In this document: piece after piece, positions 35,830-44,623 of the stretch
Position numbering within the stretch: the first letter of the stretch is position 1
How the letters are laid out: each line of letters starts with the position of its first letter
NCBI RefSeq assembly: GCF_965222285.1
Contig: NZ_OZ244942.1
Coordinates: 62,001 to 126,000, forward strand
DNA: 64,000 nucleotides
Direction of reading: 5' to 3'
From: Tepidicaulis sp002389665
GTDB lineage: Bacteria; Pseudomonadota; Alphaproteobacteria; Parvibaculales; Parvibaculaceae
The notes under the pieces: model-generated
What the model saw: the letters and a program-made list of their open reading frames with translations, nothing else
The model's database searches: none
Told to the model about the DNA's origin: nothing
Made by a program: the position numbers and the translations under genes

Positions 35830-37182
35830 TCAGGCCGCATCGCTGCGTACTTTGGAGAGGAAAGTTTGAATATGTGTTTGCAAACTTTCCCCGCAGGACG
35901 AAAGGCGCGCGGACATGTTCTCGATGACGCTCGCGGTCGCCTGGGTTTCACCGGCGGAGCTTGCCACCTTCCCGATATTCTCCGAGACGTTCTGCGAACC
36001 GCTGGCCGTTTGCTGCACATTCGAGGCGATCTCGTTGGAGGCCTGATTTTGCTCATGCACGGCCTTGTCGATTTCGCTCGCCACTTCATCGACCCGCATG
36101 ATCGTCTCGCGGATCTGCGCGATGGAGGCGATCGAACTTGTCATCGCCCCTTGAATGCCGCCGACCTGCGCCTCGATTTCCTGTGTGGCGCGGGCCGTCT
36201 GACCGGCCAGTTTTTTCACTTCGCTGGCGACCACGGCAAACCCTTTGCCCGCATCCCCGGCGCGGGCCGCTTCGATCGTTGCATTGAGCGCCAGAAGATT
36301 GGTCTGCTCGGCAATGTCGTTGATCATGGCGACCACTTCGTCGATCCGGTTGGCGGCGGCCGAAAGGGCTTGAATATCCGTATCGGTTTGCGAGATTTCG
36401 CGCGCCGCTTTGCCGGACACTTCTTTCGCGAGCGCTGCCTGACGGCCAACCTCGGCGATGCTTTCATGGGCTTCCTCGCTGGCGGCGGCAATGGCCTGCA
36501 CATTCATCGAGGATTGCTCGGCGGCGCTCGCAACGGTCGCTGCCGCATCGCGGGTGACATGCGCTTGGCTGGTCAGCGCGGTGCTGTGCTCGGTCATTTC
36601 GCGCGTACCGGCATGCATTTGTTCCAGAGCCGCGCCGATATCGGATTGGAAATCGGCAATGGCTTTTTCCAGCGCATGCTGGCGCTCCATGCGGTCATGC
36701 ACCATGGCGTCCTGATAGGTTGAGATCGCCAGCTCCATGTCCAGCATGACGGCGGTCATGACGGCGCCGATATCGCCCGCTGCGCCGGAAGGCGAATACC
36801 AGCGCCGCGCCGCCAGCTTGCCGATCAGCTTTGAAAGAATGTAGCGGTAGCCGCCGATATACCAGCGCGGCTCCAGTCCGATGCGGTTATGGGTCAGGCC
36901 GATTGTCCGCACGCTGTCCATATAGGATTTGGTGAAGCGCCCGGTAAAAAGCCGCTCCCAGTGGCTGCCTTGCGCGCCTTTAAGCCGTTCGGCCTGAGCG
37001 CCGATCAGCTCTTTCAACTCATCCTGCTGCATCAGATGCGCATAGAAGCCGTCGAGAATTTCCGGCAGCTCCTTTTCGATATGCGGCCACAATCCCTCCA
37101 GACGTGTGCACATCGCTTCGTCGATCTGCATGAAACTGAGACGTTCGTTTTGTTGGAACTCGTTTTCTACTGTGGCTGTCAT
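35830..37182 (-). CDS. Globin-coupled methyl-accepting chemotaxis protein (aerotaxis transducer type)
   Basis: 450 residues, no membrane segment. The N-terminal protoglobin domain (about 10-165) carries the proximal haem ligand His98 in RTIGLTHNRIGLEPRWYIGGY, the signature of globin-coupled sensors. The C-terminal methyl-accepting signalling domain has the hairpin tip INDIAEQTNLLALNATIEAA. This is the HemAT layout: oxygen (or CO/NO) binding to haem controls CheA activity. GGGA precedes the ATG. No che genes lie in the window, so it must couple to a chemotaxis set elsewhere. Confidence 0.95.
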   Translation of the reverse strand: MTATVENEFQQNERLSFMQIDEAMCTRLEGLWPHIEKELPEILDGFYAHLMQQDELKELIGAQAERLKGAQGSHWERLFTGRFTKSYMDSVRTIGLTHNRIGLEPRWYIGGYRYILSKLIGKLAARRWYSPSGAAGDIGAVMTAVMLDMELAISTYQDAMVHDRMERQHALEKAIADFQSDIGAALEQMHAGTREMTEHSTALTSQAHVTRDAAATVASAAEQSSMNVQAIAAASEEAHESIAEVGRQAALAKEVSGKAAREISQTDTDIQALSAAANRIDEVVAMINDIAEQTNLLALNATIEAARAGDAGKGFAVVASEVKKLAGQTARATQEIEAQVGGIQGAMTSSIASIAQIRETIMRVDEVASEIDKAVHEQNQASNEIASNVQQTASGSQNVSENIGKVASSAGETQATASVIENMSARLSSCGESLQTHIQTFLSKVRSDAA

Positions 37183-37337
37183 GGCTCATCCCCCGCGATA
37201 AATGTGGCGGCGCGATTGTCCGCCTTGAGGTCTAGAGGATTTCCTCTATATCTCTGCCCTGCCATCTAATCGGGTGAGTTTAAATAAAATCGTAAAGAAA
37301 AAGCGATCTTACAAAGTATTCCGAAACATAAGGATAG

Positions 37338-37371
37338 TATCTGTTTTTATAACTTATGTATAAACCAGATA
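37338..37371. promoter_or_regulatory. Long imperfect palindrome in the globin-receptor / FNR-like divergent region
   Basis: TATCTG-T-TTTTATA, a 7-bp centre, then TATAAAC-CAGATA: two 13-14 bp arms that pair except for one bulge and one G-T. It lies in an AT-rich stretch of the 272-bp gap between two divergent genes and overlaps an outer 7-bp repeat (ACATAAG at 37326-37332 and CTTATGT at 37353-37359). It is a candidate operator for both genes. Confidence 0.5.
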
Positions 37372-37454
37372 GAGTGTTTGTGGCGGAAGGTTTTGGAAGT
37401 AGGTTCTTGTAGGTCAGGGCGGAATAAAATTGTAACCGCGTATCGGGGGTAAAC

Positions 37455-38207
37455 GTGGAAGGGGACGGCAGTAACGATCAGCAGGATGACAAGGCGGCGG
37501 ACATTTCTTGCGAGACATGTCATTTAAGCCGCTTGGGGTTTTGCCGGTTTTTTAAATCCATCATTCCGGATGCGCCCGCGCCGTTTTTTCGTGGCCGTGA
37601 GCGACTGCCCCGGCGGCGCACGATCTACCGGGAATCGGAACCGATAAAAAACATCTATGTCATCCGCGATGGCTGGGCCTTCCGCTATATGCTCTCGCAG
37701 GATGGGCGCAGACAGATACTTTCATTCCTTATGCCGGGCGACCTTGTCTCCCCATCTTCGATTTTCGCAAAGAAGCATCAGTTCTCCGTTCAGTCGCTGA
37801 CTGCCATGGATGTCTGCGTATTCGATGCGCAGGTGATGCGCGATCTCTGCCGCAGCGACGAAACATTTTTCCGGCGCGTTATTGCAACCTGTTTGGAGGA
37901 GAAGGAATATATGGAGCGCAAGCTCTTCGAGCTTGGCCGCTGCCGGGCGGAAGAGCGCGTGGCGCAAATGCTCCTTTATCTGGAGACGAAGCAGACGGCG
38001 CTTTCTTTGAAAAAGGACGATGCGATCCAGTTTCCACTACGCCAGCAGGATGTGGCCGATGCGCTTGGGCTGACACAAGTGCATGTCAGCCGGATTCTCA
38101 ATACACTCCGGCAGAAGAACATTATCGAGAATTTCAAGGATATGCTTGCGATCCGCGATGTCTCCGCCTTGAAGGAGCTCGCATCGGGCGGCGTTAATAC
38201 GTTCTAG
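37455..38207 (+). CDS. FNR-type Crp/Fnr-family transcription regulator
   Basis: 250 residues. Cys19, Cys22 and Cys30 (SCETC...FC) plus Cys121 (AMDVCVFD) fall where E. coli FNR has its four [4Fe-4S] ligands, so it is probably an oxygen-labile DNA-binding activator. A cyclic-nucleotide-binding-like beta-barrel (about 45-150), a long dimer helix and a winged helix (FPLRQQDVADALGLTQVHVSRIL) follow. The recognition helix has Q-V-H-V-S-R where FNR has E-x-x-S-R, so its DNA site may differ from TTGAT-N4-ATCAA. The start is a GTG after GGGGGT. It is divergent from the globin receptor gene. Confidence 0.9.
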   Translation: MEGDGSNDQQDDKAADISCETCHLSRLGFCRFFKSIIPDAPAPFFRGRERLPRRRTIYRESEPIKNIYVIRDGWAFRYMLSQDGRRQILSFLMPGDLVSPSSIFAKKHQFSVQSLTAMDVCVFDAQVMRDLCRSDETFFRRVIATCLEEKEYMERKLFELGRCRAEERVAQMLLYLETKQTALSLKKDDAIQFPLRQQDVADALGLTQVHVSRILNTLRQKNIIENFKDMLAIRDVSALKELASGGVNTF

Positions 38208-38216
38208 AGTGGCGCT

Positions 38217-39920
38217 TTAAAAGGAAGCGGATACCGTAAAGAAGTAGCGCATGCCATCGTCACCGTCATAGGCGGTGGCGCGGGTGAGTGGTTTTGCCGC
38301 TTCGAGGCCGATATCGATCCCGCCGTCGAGCTGGAAGCGGAGGCCGCCGCCGGCCGAGGCAAGGGACTCGCGCCCGTCCCCGAGCGCGTTGCGGTTCCAT
38401 ACCGCCCCGACATCGTAAAAGCCGTAAAGCGTAGCGCTGTTCAGGTAATCAAGGCCAAGCTCCGGCGTGTATCCGAGCTCCAAGGACCCGGCGAGCCCGT
38501 CATCCCCCGTCAGCTCGCCATATTGATAGGCCCGCCCGAAGCGCGCGCCGCCAAGGCTGAACTCTTCGGCCGACAAAAGCGGGTCCGCCGATTTTTGTGC
38601 AGAGGCTTGCAGCACCAGCGCAAGCCCGGTGCCGAAAAGATCCTGATGCCGGTACGCCTCGAGCTTCGCCTTGGTGAAGGCGCCGCCCGCATCCGGTCTT
38701 GAAAGTGCGCTGTCGCCGCGCCGGGAGCCGCCGACCAGCGTCAGGCCCTGAGAGACCTCGAAGGAAACGTAATTCTGTCCGCCGAACTCGTCGGAGAGCG
38801 TGTAATCGACGCTGCCGCGCAGAACGCGCAGGCTATCCTCGAAAACGGTGCCGAAGTCGTTTTTCTCATGCGCTTCGCGTGCGCTCACCTTACCGCCGAT
38901 CCAGAGCGATGTACCGCGTGTGCGGATCAGCGGATAGCGCAAGCCGATATCGCCGCTTGTCGAACCGCTGCGCGTGTTGGCAAGCGATAGCCTGTCGCCC
39001 GCATCGACATCGCTGTAAGAGAACGTACCTGATAGAAGAAGGCCGGAATGTCCGAGCGGCAAATCATAGCCGCCCTGCACATAGTGCAGTTCTTGCGGCG
39101 TTTCAGGCGTGGTGAAATAGGTGATGGACAGTCTGTCGCCAAGGCTCATGAGACCATTATAGGCCGCGCTGAGACCCGCCTGAATAGGGCCGACAGCGCG
39201 GGTGCCCCGGCTATCCGCATAAAAAGAAGCGTCGATATTTTTTTCGGCAAGCTGCAGTTTCAGGTCGTAAAGGCCCCGTTCGTTGCTCTCTTCAACGGCA
39301 ATGTCGCTGACCTCAAGGCCGGAAAGATCATGAACCAGAAGAACGGCCCGCTCCAGCTCCGCCTGGGTTACGGCTTCCGAGGAAAGAAGCGGGCCGAAAT
39401 AAGGGCGCAGCCGCTCTGTGTTCTCCACACCGTTCAGACTCACGCCGCCGATACGTCCGGCAATGATGTCGATGGTCAAAACCCCGGCGCTCACATCCTG
39501 TGCCGGGACATACGCGTAAGAAAGGGAATAGCCGGCTGCCTTCAGCCGCTGTGTCAGGCGCTGCGTGATCACCATAAGATCGGCGCCGGTGACGTCCTGC
39601 GCCATGAACTCTTCATAAGAAGAAATGAAATCTTCCGGCGCAATCAGCTCGGCGCCGGTGAGCCGGATGCCGGTCAGAAGAAAAGGTTCGATCTCACCCG
39701 CCGCACCGCTGCCCGGTGTGCTGAGAACGGGTGCGTCTTCACCGCGCGCGGCGGGGCTGCGCAGCTCCTTGCGCTGTTCGAGATTCTGCTCGATCTGGCT
39801 CGGGTCCGCATCGGCTGCGCGCGCGCCATGGTGCGAAAAACAAACGGAAGCGAGCGCGAGACCGAGGGTCAGTCCCAGCCGCTTAACACTTCCTTTACCA
39901 TGACAGGCGCTGAGGCGCAT
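38217..39920 (-). CDS. Two-partner secretion transporter (TpsB, ShlB/FhaC/HecB family)
   Basis: 567 residues. A signal peptide (about 1-36, ending ARAAD) is followed by a short linker helix, two POTRA domains (about 75-235; PFLLTGIRLTGAELI begins the first) and an Omp85-type barrel that ends in Phe (FFTVSASF). It exports a large beta-helical TpsA exoprotein across the outer membrane. No TpsA gene lies next to it. The closest candidate partner in genome context is the secreted FecR-domain protein divergently encoded. Confidence 0.93.
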   Translation of the reverse strand: MRLSACHGKGSVKRLGLTLGLALASVCFSHHGARAADADPSQIEQNLEQRKELRSPAARGEDAPVLSTPGSGAAGEIEPFLLTGIRLTGAELIAPEDFISSYEEFMAQDVTGADLMVITQRLTQRLKAAGYSLSYAYVPAQDVSAGVLTIDIIAGRIGGVSLNGVENTERLRPYFGPLLSSEAVTQAELERAVLLVHDLSGLEVSDIAVEESNERGLYDLKLQLAEKNIDASFYADSRGTRAVGPIQAGLSAAYNGLMSLGDRLSITYFTTPETPQELHYVQGGYDLPLGHSGLLLSGTFSYSDVDAGDRLSLANTRSGSTSGDIGLRYPLIRTRGTSLWIGGKVSAREAHEKNDFGTVFEDSLRVLRGSVDYTLSDEFGGQNYVSFEVSQGLTLVGGSRRGDSALSRPDAGGAFTKAKLEAYRHQDLFGTGLALVLQASAQKSADPLLSAEEFSLGGARFGRAYQYGELTGDDGLAGSLELGYTPELGLDYLNSATLYGFYDVGAVWNRNALGDGRESLASAGGGLRFQLDGGIDIGLEAAKPLTRATAYDGDDGMRYFFTVSASF

Positions 39921-40104
39921 TCTTTCATCGCTCCGTAAACAGAGGGATAGACTGCCTTCATGAGGTAAAGAAAACCCGAACCGGTTTTGCTAAAATGCAA
40001 CATAATTGGCGTGTTAACGAAGTTTTAACCAGCCGCCGCGAAAAGCCGCAAATTTTTGTGAATTTTTCCTAAGCTTGCACTGCAACTTATGGAAGAGGTT
40101 CGTC

Positions 40105-41355
40105 ATGGCCCGCCTGCATTCTATCAGCCGTTTAATTGCGCTCGCCTTTTTCGCTGCGCTGTTGCCGTTTTCTGCTCAGGCGGATGGCGCCAGCTGGCAG
40201 ATCGAAAAAATGAGCGGCGATGTGCGCGTACTCTCTGAGGACGCGCAGCCTATCTCTCTTGGCGCAGGGCGCGCATTGTCCGAAGGTTCCGTCATCAAGA
40301 CGGGAACCGACGGCCGCGTCATTCTTTCGCGCGGTGACGAGTCCATCGTCGTTTCGCCGAACACGTCTCTCTCGCTCGCGCCGGAGAGCAACCGAGGCAT
40401 GATGACAACCATTCTTCAGCGCATGGGTACGATCCTTTTGAGCGTGGACAAGAAGGACCGCCAGCATTTCGAGGTGGAAACGCCTTACCTTGCCGCCGTC
40501 GTGAAGGGTACGAAATTCACTGTCACGGTGGATGGTAAGGGCTCGGCAGTACATGTCGTCGAAGGCGCGGTCGAGGTAATCGATCTGGGCACCGGCGATG
40601 TGGGCCTTATCCGCCCGGGCCAGACGGCACAATCCTTTGCAAGCGCTGCGGGCGGTCTTTCGGTGTCGGGTCCCGGCGTGGCGCCGGTCGAGCGCGGCGC
40701 GGATAAGTCGCGCGCTGAAAAAGGCACGAATGTGAAGCCGGTTCCGGCCACCGAAACGCCGAAATCGGCTGCCGCTCCCGTGCGTATCGAAAACGGCATG
40801 AGCGCCGCCCTTGATATCGGCAAGGCAACGAACGGTCTTGCCCGCGGTATCGGCCAGAGCGTGGCCGCCGCCGCCCGTCAGTCCGCGGGCGAGGGGCTCG
40901 ATGACGAGGCCTCCTCCGCTACCGCTACCGGCCTTGCGCTCGGTGCTTCCGGCAATGCGCCGGGCCTCGCCGTTGCGGGCCTATCGGACAGCGCGCCCGG
41001 TCTTTCCGGCGCCGCACCGGGTCTTTCAGGTGCCGCCCCTGGTCTCTCAGGCGCCGCCCCTGGTCTCTCAGGCGCAGCCCCCGGCCTTTCGGGCTCTGCG
41101 CCTGGCCTCTCCGGTTCCGCGCCCGGTCTTTCGGGCGCTGCACCGGGCCTTGCCAATGCGGCCGCAGGCGCTGCCAATGGCGCGGCCGGTGCTGCTTCCT
41201 CCGTAGCCGGAGCGGTTTCGGGTGTAGGTAATCCGCTGCCTCCCGGCCTCGGCGGGAATTTGCCTCCGGGTCTTGGCGGTTCCAATCCCGGCAATGGCGG
41301 CGGTAACGGCAATGGCCAGGGAAATGGCAATGGTAACGGCCGGGGAAATAGCTGA
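40105..41355 (+). CDS. Secreted FecR-domain protein with APGLSG tandem repeats
   Basis: 416 residues. A signal peptide (about 1-26, ending AQADG) leads to a FecR domain (about 30-190; GDVRVLSEDAQPISLGAGR and TPYLAAVVKGTKFTV are typical). An Ala/Pro-rich region follows, then eight 7-residue repeats of the type APGLSGA (about residues 297-352), and a Gly/Asn-rich tail (NGNGQGNGNGNGR). The ATG at 40105 is chosen over 40075 because GGAAGAGG precedes it and a clean signal peptide results. FecR domains in this setting are periplasmic and often encoded with CHASE2 sensors, as here. Confidence 0.88.
   Translation: MARLHSISRLIALAFFAALLPFSAQADGASWQIEKMSGDVRVLSEDAQPISLGAGRALSEGSVIKTGTDGRVILSRGDESIVVSPNTSLSLAPESNRGMMTTILQRMGTILLSVDKKDRQHFEVETPYLAAVVKGTKFTVTVDGKGSAVHVVEGAVEVIDLGTGDVGLIRPGQTAQSFASAAGGLSVSGPGVAPVERGADKSRAEKGTNVKPVPATETPKSAAAPVRIENGMSAALDIGKATNGLARGIGQSVAAAARQSAGEGLDDEASSATATGLALGASGNAPGLAVAGLSDSAPGLSGAAPGLSGAAPGLSGAAPGLSGAAPGLSGSAPGLSGSAPGLSGAAPGLANAAAGAANGAAGAASSVAGAVSGVGNPLPPGLGGNLPPGLGGSNPGNGGGNGNGQGNGNGNGRGNS
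40993..41160 (+). repeat. Eight tandem 21-bp repeats encoding APGLSG(A/S)
   Basis: In-frame units start every 21 bp from 40993. Seven encode APGLSGA or APGLSGS and the last is degenerate (APGLANA). Third-codon positions vary, so the array is not newly duplicated except for the near-identical units at 41035 and 41056. Confidence 0.9.
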
Positions 41356-41381
41356 GCCGACAGCAAAAATTAACGCCTGAT

Positions 41382-41421
41382 GGGCCATTCTTACCGAGCG
41401 CCTCTGCGGTAAGAATGGCCC
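41382..41421 (+). terminator. Strong stem-loop between the FecR and CHASE2 genes
   Basis: A perfect 14-bp stem (GGGCCATTCTTACC and its complement) with a 12-nt loop, followed by GGCG and TTTTT then G-rich sequence. It lies 26 bp after the FecR stop and 21 bp before the kinase start. The poor T-tract suggests partial termination or an RNA-processing/stability element that sets different levels of the two products. Confidence 0.65.
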
Positions 41422-41442
41422 GGCGTGTTTTTGGGGAGTGAT

Positions 41443-43698
41443 GTGAGGCAAGCGCTAATATCCTTTGGCATTTTTCTGCTCGTTGCCGCTATTGATTTTG
41501 GCGGCGGCTGGGAGGAGTTCGAGCTGTGGCTGCTCGATCAGAGGATGAGCAAGGTCGAGCATCCGGCAAGCGGTGATGTCGCCGTCGTGCAGATCGACGC
41601 GAAGACGCTCAAAGCGATCGAAAAGTGGCCGCTCCCCCGCAACCTCCATGCCCGGCTTGTCGAAAACTTGCGCGGCGCGGGCGCCGACCAGATTGCCTTC
41701 GATATTGATTTGAGCGGGATGAGCGAGGCGCCTGAAAATCAGGTGCTTGCAGAGGCCTTTGCCCGCGCGCCGGGCGCGATCGTGCTGCCGCTTTTCTTCC
41801 AGAAAGAAAGCGCGGGCGATGCGGCGAGCGAGATCGTCGTCACGCGGCCCTTGCCAATGTTTGCCGAACATGCCTGGCTTGCCAATGTCAATGTGAAGCC
41901 GGAGGTAGACGGACGCATCCGCCGCGCGTCTTACGGTGTCTGGCTGGATGAGAAATTCTACATGTCCTTGCCCGCGCTCCTGGCCGGACAGGCCAACCGC
42001 AAGGATCTCTTCTTCTACGTCAATTACAGCATCCGCGCCGGAGACATTCCGCGTCTTTCTTACATAGACGTGTTGGAGGGGAAATTCGATCCGGCCGCAC
42101 TGTCCGGCAAGAAAGCCATTATCGGGGCAACCGCCATCGAACTTGGCGATCAGCTCACCGTTCCCAATTACGGCGTCATGCCGGGCCCGGTCATTCAGGC
42201 CATGGCCTATGAAACGATTGCCCAGGACCTCGTCATCCGGCGCACGGGCATGGCCGTCACATTAGCTGGTCTGGCGCTGATCTGCCTGCTCGGCTGTTTC
42301 CTGACGAAACGGGCAGGCTGGGCCGTCGTGCTGGGCGGCGGGTTGGTCTTGATCATCGGATTGCAAGCCGGCGCTTTTGTTCTGTTCGAAAACGCGGCGA
42401 TTGGTCTCGACAGCGTTGCCTGGTCTTTTGCCGTGGTGCTTCTGGCAGGCAATGCCGTTCTGGCGGAACTGCGCAAGCAGCGCCGGCTTATTCAGCGCCA
42501 GAAACAGGAAAACGAATACCGCCGCCTGCTCATGACCAGCGTGGTCGAGGACAGTTCGGACGCCATCATCATTGCGGGCGCGGACGGGATGGTGGAAGAA
42601 GCCAACCCGCTGGCCGCGCGTATCTTCGGTTTCAATCGGCACGAAGCGGCGGGCGCCCGTCTTGGCGATCTTCTGCCGCCCTGCCTGATGGCTTCGATGG
42701 ATCATTCCGGCGCCTTCCCCCGCGAATTCGTACTGGAGTGCCCGGAACAGCGGGGCGGGCAGGAAGGTGACCCGATCTGCCTTGAATATTCGATCACCCA
42801 TTCCTTCGTGCCGGGCGATCCGCGCGACCGGCATATTCTCAACCGCAAAATTGCGACCTATACGTTCCATGATGTGACCGCGCGGCACCGCGCCGCCAAG
42901 GCGGTCGAAACCGCACACCGCCAGGAACGGGAGGCAAGCCGCGCAAAAAGCGAGTTCATCGCCAATATGAGCCATGAGCTCAGAACGCCGCTTAATGCCA
43001 TTATCGGTTTCTCCGAGCTCATCGCGCGCGAAACCTTCGGACCGCTGGGTGATGATCGCTACAAGCAATATGCGCTCGATGTGGTGGCGAGCGGCGGCCA
43101 TTTGCTGGCCGTCGTGAACGACATTCTCGATATTTCCCGTATCGATTCCGGCGATGTGCGCCTCTCCGAAGATGAGATGAATGTGGCGGCCACGGTCGAT
43201 GCGTGTGTGCGTATCGCCCGCTCCTGGCCGCAAGCGCAGGATACCGAAATTACGGTGGCGCTTGCCGGTCCGCAGGTCATCTATGCGGACCCGCGCCTTT
43301 TCAAGCAGATGCTGACGAACCTGCTCTCCAACGCCGTCAAGTTCGGCGGCCGGGAGGGGGAGGCGCCGATGGTCGTGCTGCGCAGCGCCGTGACTGCCGC
43401 AGGCGAGGTGGAAATCTCCGTTGCCGACAATGGCATGGGCGTGCCCGAGGAGATTGTCGGGCGCCTCTGCGAGCCGTTCTTCCAGGCCAATGCGTCTCTC
43501 GCCCGCACCCATGAAGGAACGGGCCTCGGCCTCACCCTTGTGCGCGCCTTTATTGAGCTGCATGGCGGCAGGGTGCGCATCGACAGCAGCCAGGAAAGCG
43601 GCACCTGCGTCACCCTGACCTTCCCGGCAGCGCGGGCGCTGGGGGAAGGGCCGGAAGAAAGCGCCGGACGGCGCGGCACGATCCGCCGCCTCGGCTAG
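41443..43698 (+). CDS. CHASE2-domain sensor histidine kinase
   Basis: 751 residues. An N-terminal membrane segment leads to a periplasmic CHASE2 domain (about 25-265; VAVVQIDAKTLKAIEKWPLPR is typical). Three further membrane segments follow (about 268-345), then a PAS domain (about 365-475), HisKA with His511 (NMSHELRTPLNAIIGF) and HATPase (NLLSNAVKF, DNGMGV, GTGLGLT). There is no receiver. GTG 41443 has GGGGAG upstream; the longer frame starts at GTG 41425. It follows the FecR gene on the same strand; CHASE2 and FecR proteins are commonly paired, so the FecR protein may be its periplasmic input. Confidence 0.92.
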   Translation: MRQALISFGIFLLVAAIDFGGGWEEFELWLLDQRMSKVEHPASGDVAVVQIDAKTLKAIEKWPLPRNLHARLVENLRGAGADQIAFDIDLSGMSEAPENQVLAEAFARAPGAIVLPLFFQKESAGDAASEIVVTRPLPMFAEHAWLANVNVKPEVDGRIRRASYGVWLDEKFYMSLPALLAGQANRKDLFFYVNYSIRAGDIPRLSYIDVLEGKFDPAALSGKKAIIGATAIELGDQLTVPNYGVMPGPVIQAMAYETIAQDLVIRRTGMAVTLAGLALICLLGCFLTKRAGWAVVLGGGLVLIIGLQAGAFVLFENAAIGLDSVAWSFAVVLLAGNAVLAELRKQRRLIQRQKQENEYRRLLMTSVVEDSSDAIIIAGADGMVEEANPLAARIFGFNRHEAAGARLGDLLPPCLMASMDHSGAFPREFVLECPEQRGGQEGDPICLEYSITHSFVPGDPRDRHILNRKIATYTFHDVTARHRAAKAVETAHRQEREASRAKSEFIANMSHELRTPLNAIIGFSELIARETFGPLGDDRYKQYALDVVASGGHLLAVVNDILDISRIDSGDVRLSEDEMNVAATVDACVRIARSWPQAQDTEITVALAGPQVIYADPRLFKQMLTNLLSNAVKFGGREGEAPMVVLRSAVTAAGEVEISVADNGMGVPEEIVGRLCEPFFQANASLARTHEGTGLGLTLVRAFIELHGGRVRIDSSQESGTCVTLTFPAARALGEGPEESAGRRGTIRRLG

Positions 43699-43717
43699 CT
43701 CAGATTTCCTGCCATGT

Positions 43718-43745
43718 GCGCCGAACCTTCTGGCGGCGCGCTTTT
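43718..43745 (+). terminator. Probable terminator after the CHASE2 kinase gene
   Basis: GCGCCG, a 10-nt loop and CGGCGC, followed by GCTTTT. The stem is short but GC-only. Confidence 0.55.
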
Positions 43746-43751
43746 CCTCCT

Positions 43752-43760
43752 TGCTATACT
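43752..43760 (+). promoter_or_regulatory. Predicted extended -10 promoter of the methyltransferase gene
   Basis: TGCTATACT fits an extended -10 element (TGnTATAAT) 50 bp before the ATG; no clear -35 is present, which extended -10 promoters tolerate. Confidence 0.4.
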
Positions 43761-43809
43761 TCATCCGGATTTCAGGGCCGGCCGGGGATATGGGCCGATA
43801 GGGGGATGA

Positions 43810-44580
43810 ATGCTGTATTTTCTGGGCGCGCTGTCACTGGCGCTGGCCGCAGCTGCTATATTCGCGCTGCGTTACGGGCTGCGGGAGCGGCGGCGGCGGA
43901 AGGGGCGGCCCTTCTTCGACTCCCATCCCGTCAAACCCCTCGCTCTGGAAAAGCTCGATCCCATTTTCACCGTCACCGAGCACGGTCCCTCACTGGAATC
44001 AGAAGTGCTGCTGGTCGGCGATGTCGGCTCTTATGCCTCCACCTCAACGACGGAGGCGTGGATACTGGGCGCGCTCGCCAAAAGGGCTTCCTGCATTTTC
44101 GAATTCGGCACCTGCACCGGGCGCACCACGTACATTTTCGCGCGCAACGCGCCGGAAGACGCGCGCATCGGCACGATCACGCTCGGCCCCAATGATGTAG
44201 AAACCTACAAGGCCGGTGCCGAGGACCCGGAAGGTTGGACGAAGGAAGCCATCGCGGAATCCCAATATACCGACTTCCTTTATACCGGCACGCCCGTTGC
44301 CTCGAAGGTCACGCAGATTTTCGGCGACAGCAAAGCTTTCGACGAAACGCCGTGGCTTGGTGCGTGCGATCTCATCTTCGTCGACGGCGCCCATGCCTAT
44401 AGCTATGTAAAAAGCGATACGGAAAAAGCGCTGCGCATGATCCGCCCGGGCGGCATCATCGTCTGGCACGATTTCTCGCCCGCCTGTCCCGGCGTCTGGA
44501 AATATCTGGGAGAACTCGCCGCAACCCATCCCGTCGGCCATATCGCCGGCACCCGCCTCGCGGTCATGCGGGCGGTCTGA
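43810..44580 (+). CDS. Class I SAM-dependent methyltransferase with N-terminal membrane anchor
   Basis: 256 residues. One N-terminal hydrophobic segment (about 1-22) followed by basic residues anchors the protein in the inner membrane with the catalytic domain inside. The Methyltransf_24-type fold has the SAM motif FEFGTCTGRTTYIFA (about 97-111). A later acidic LIFVDGAHAYSYVKSD segment and the RPGGIIVWHDF post-motif are also present. The substrate is unknown. It is the last chromosomal gene before the integrated element. Confidence 0.87.
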   Translation: MLYFLGALSLALAAAAIFALRYGLRERRRRKGRPFFDSHPVKPLALEKLDPIFTVTEHGPSLESEVLLVGDVGSYASTSTTEAWILGALAKRASCIFEFGTCTGRTTYIFARNAPEDARIGTITLGPNDVETYKAGAEDPEGWTKEAIAESQYTDFLYTGTPVASKVTQIFGDSKAFDETPWLGACDLIFVDGAHAYSYVKSDTEKALRMIRPGGIIVWHDFSPACPGVWKYLGELAATHPVGHIAGTRLAVMRAV

Positions 44581-44623
44581 CGTAGGCGTTTAATACGGCT
44601 GTCGTCGATGGTTATTTGGGAAA

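Noticed and set aside
40993..41160. Possible CRISPR array
   Set aside because: The repeats are contiguous 21-bp coding units without spacers.
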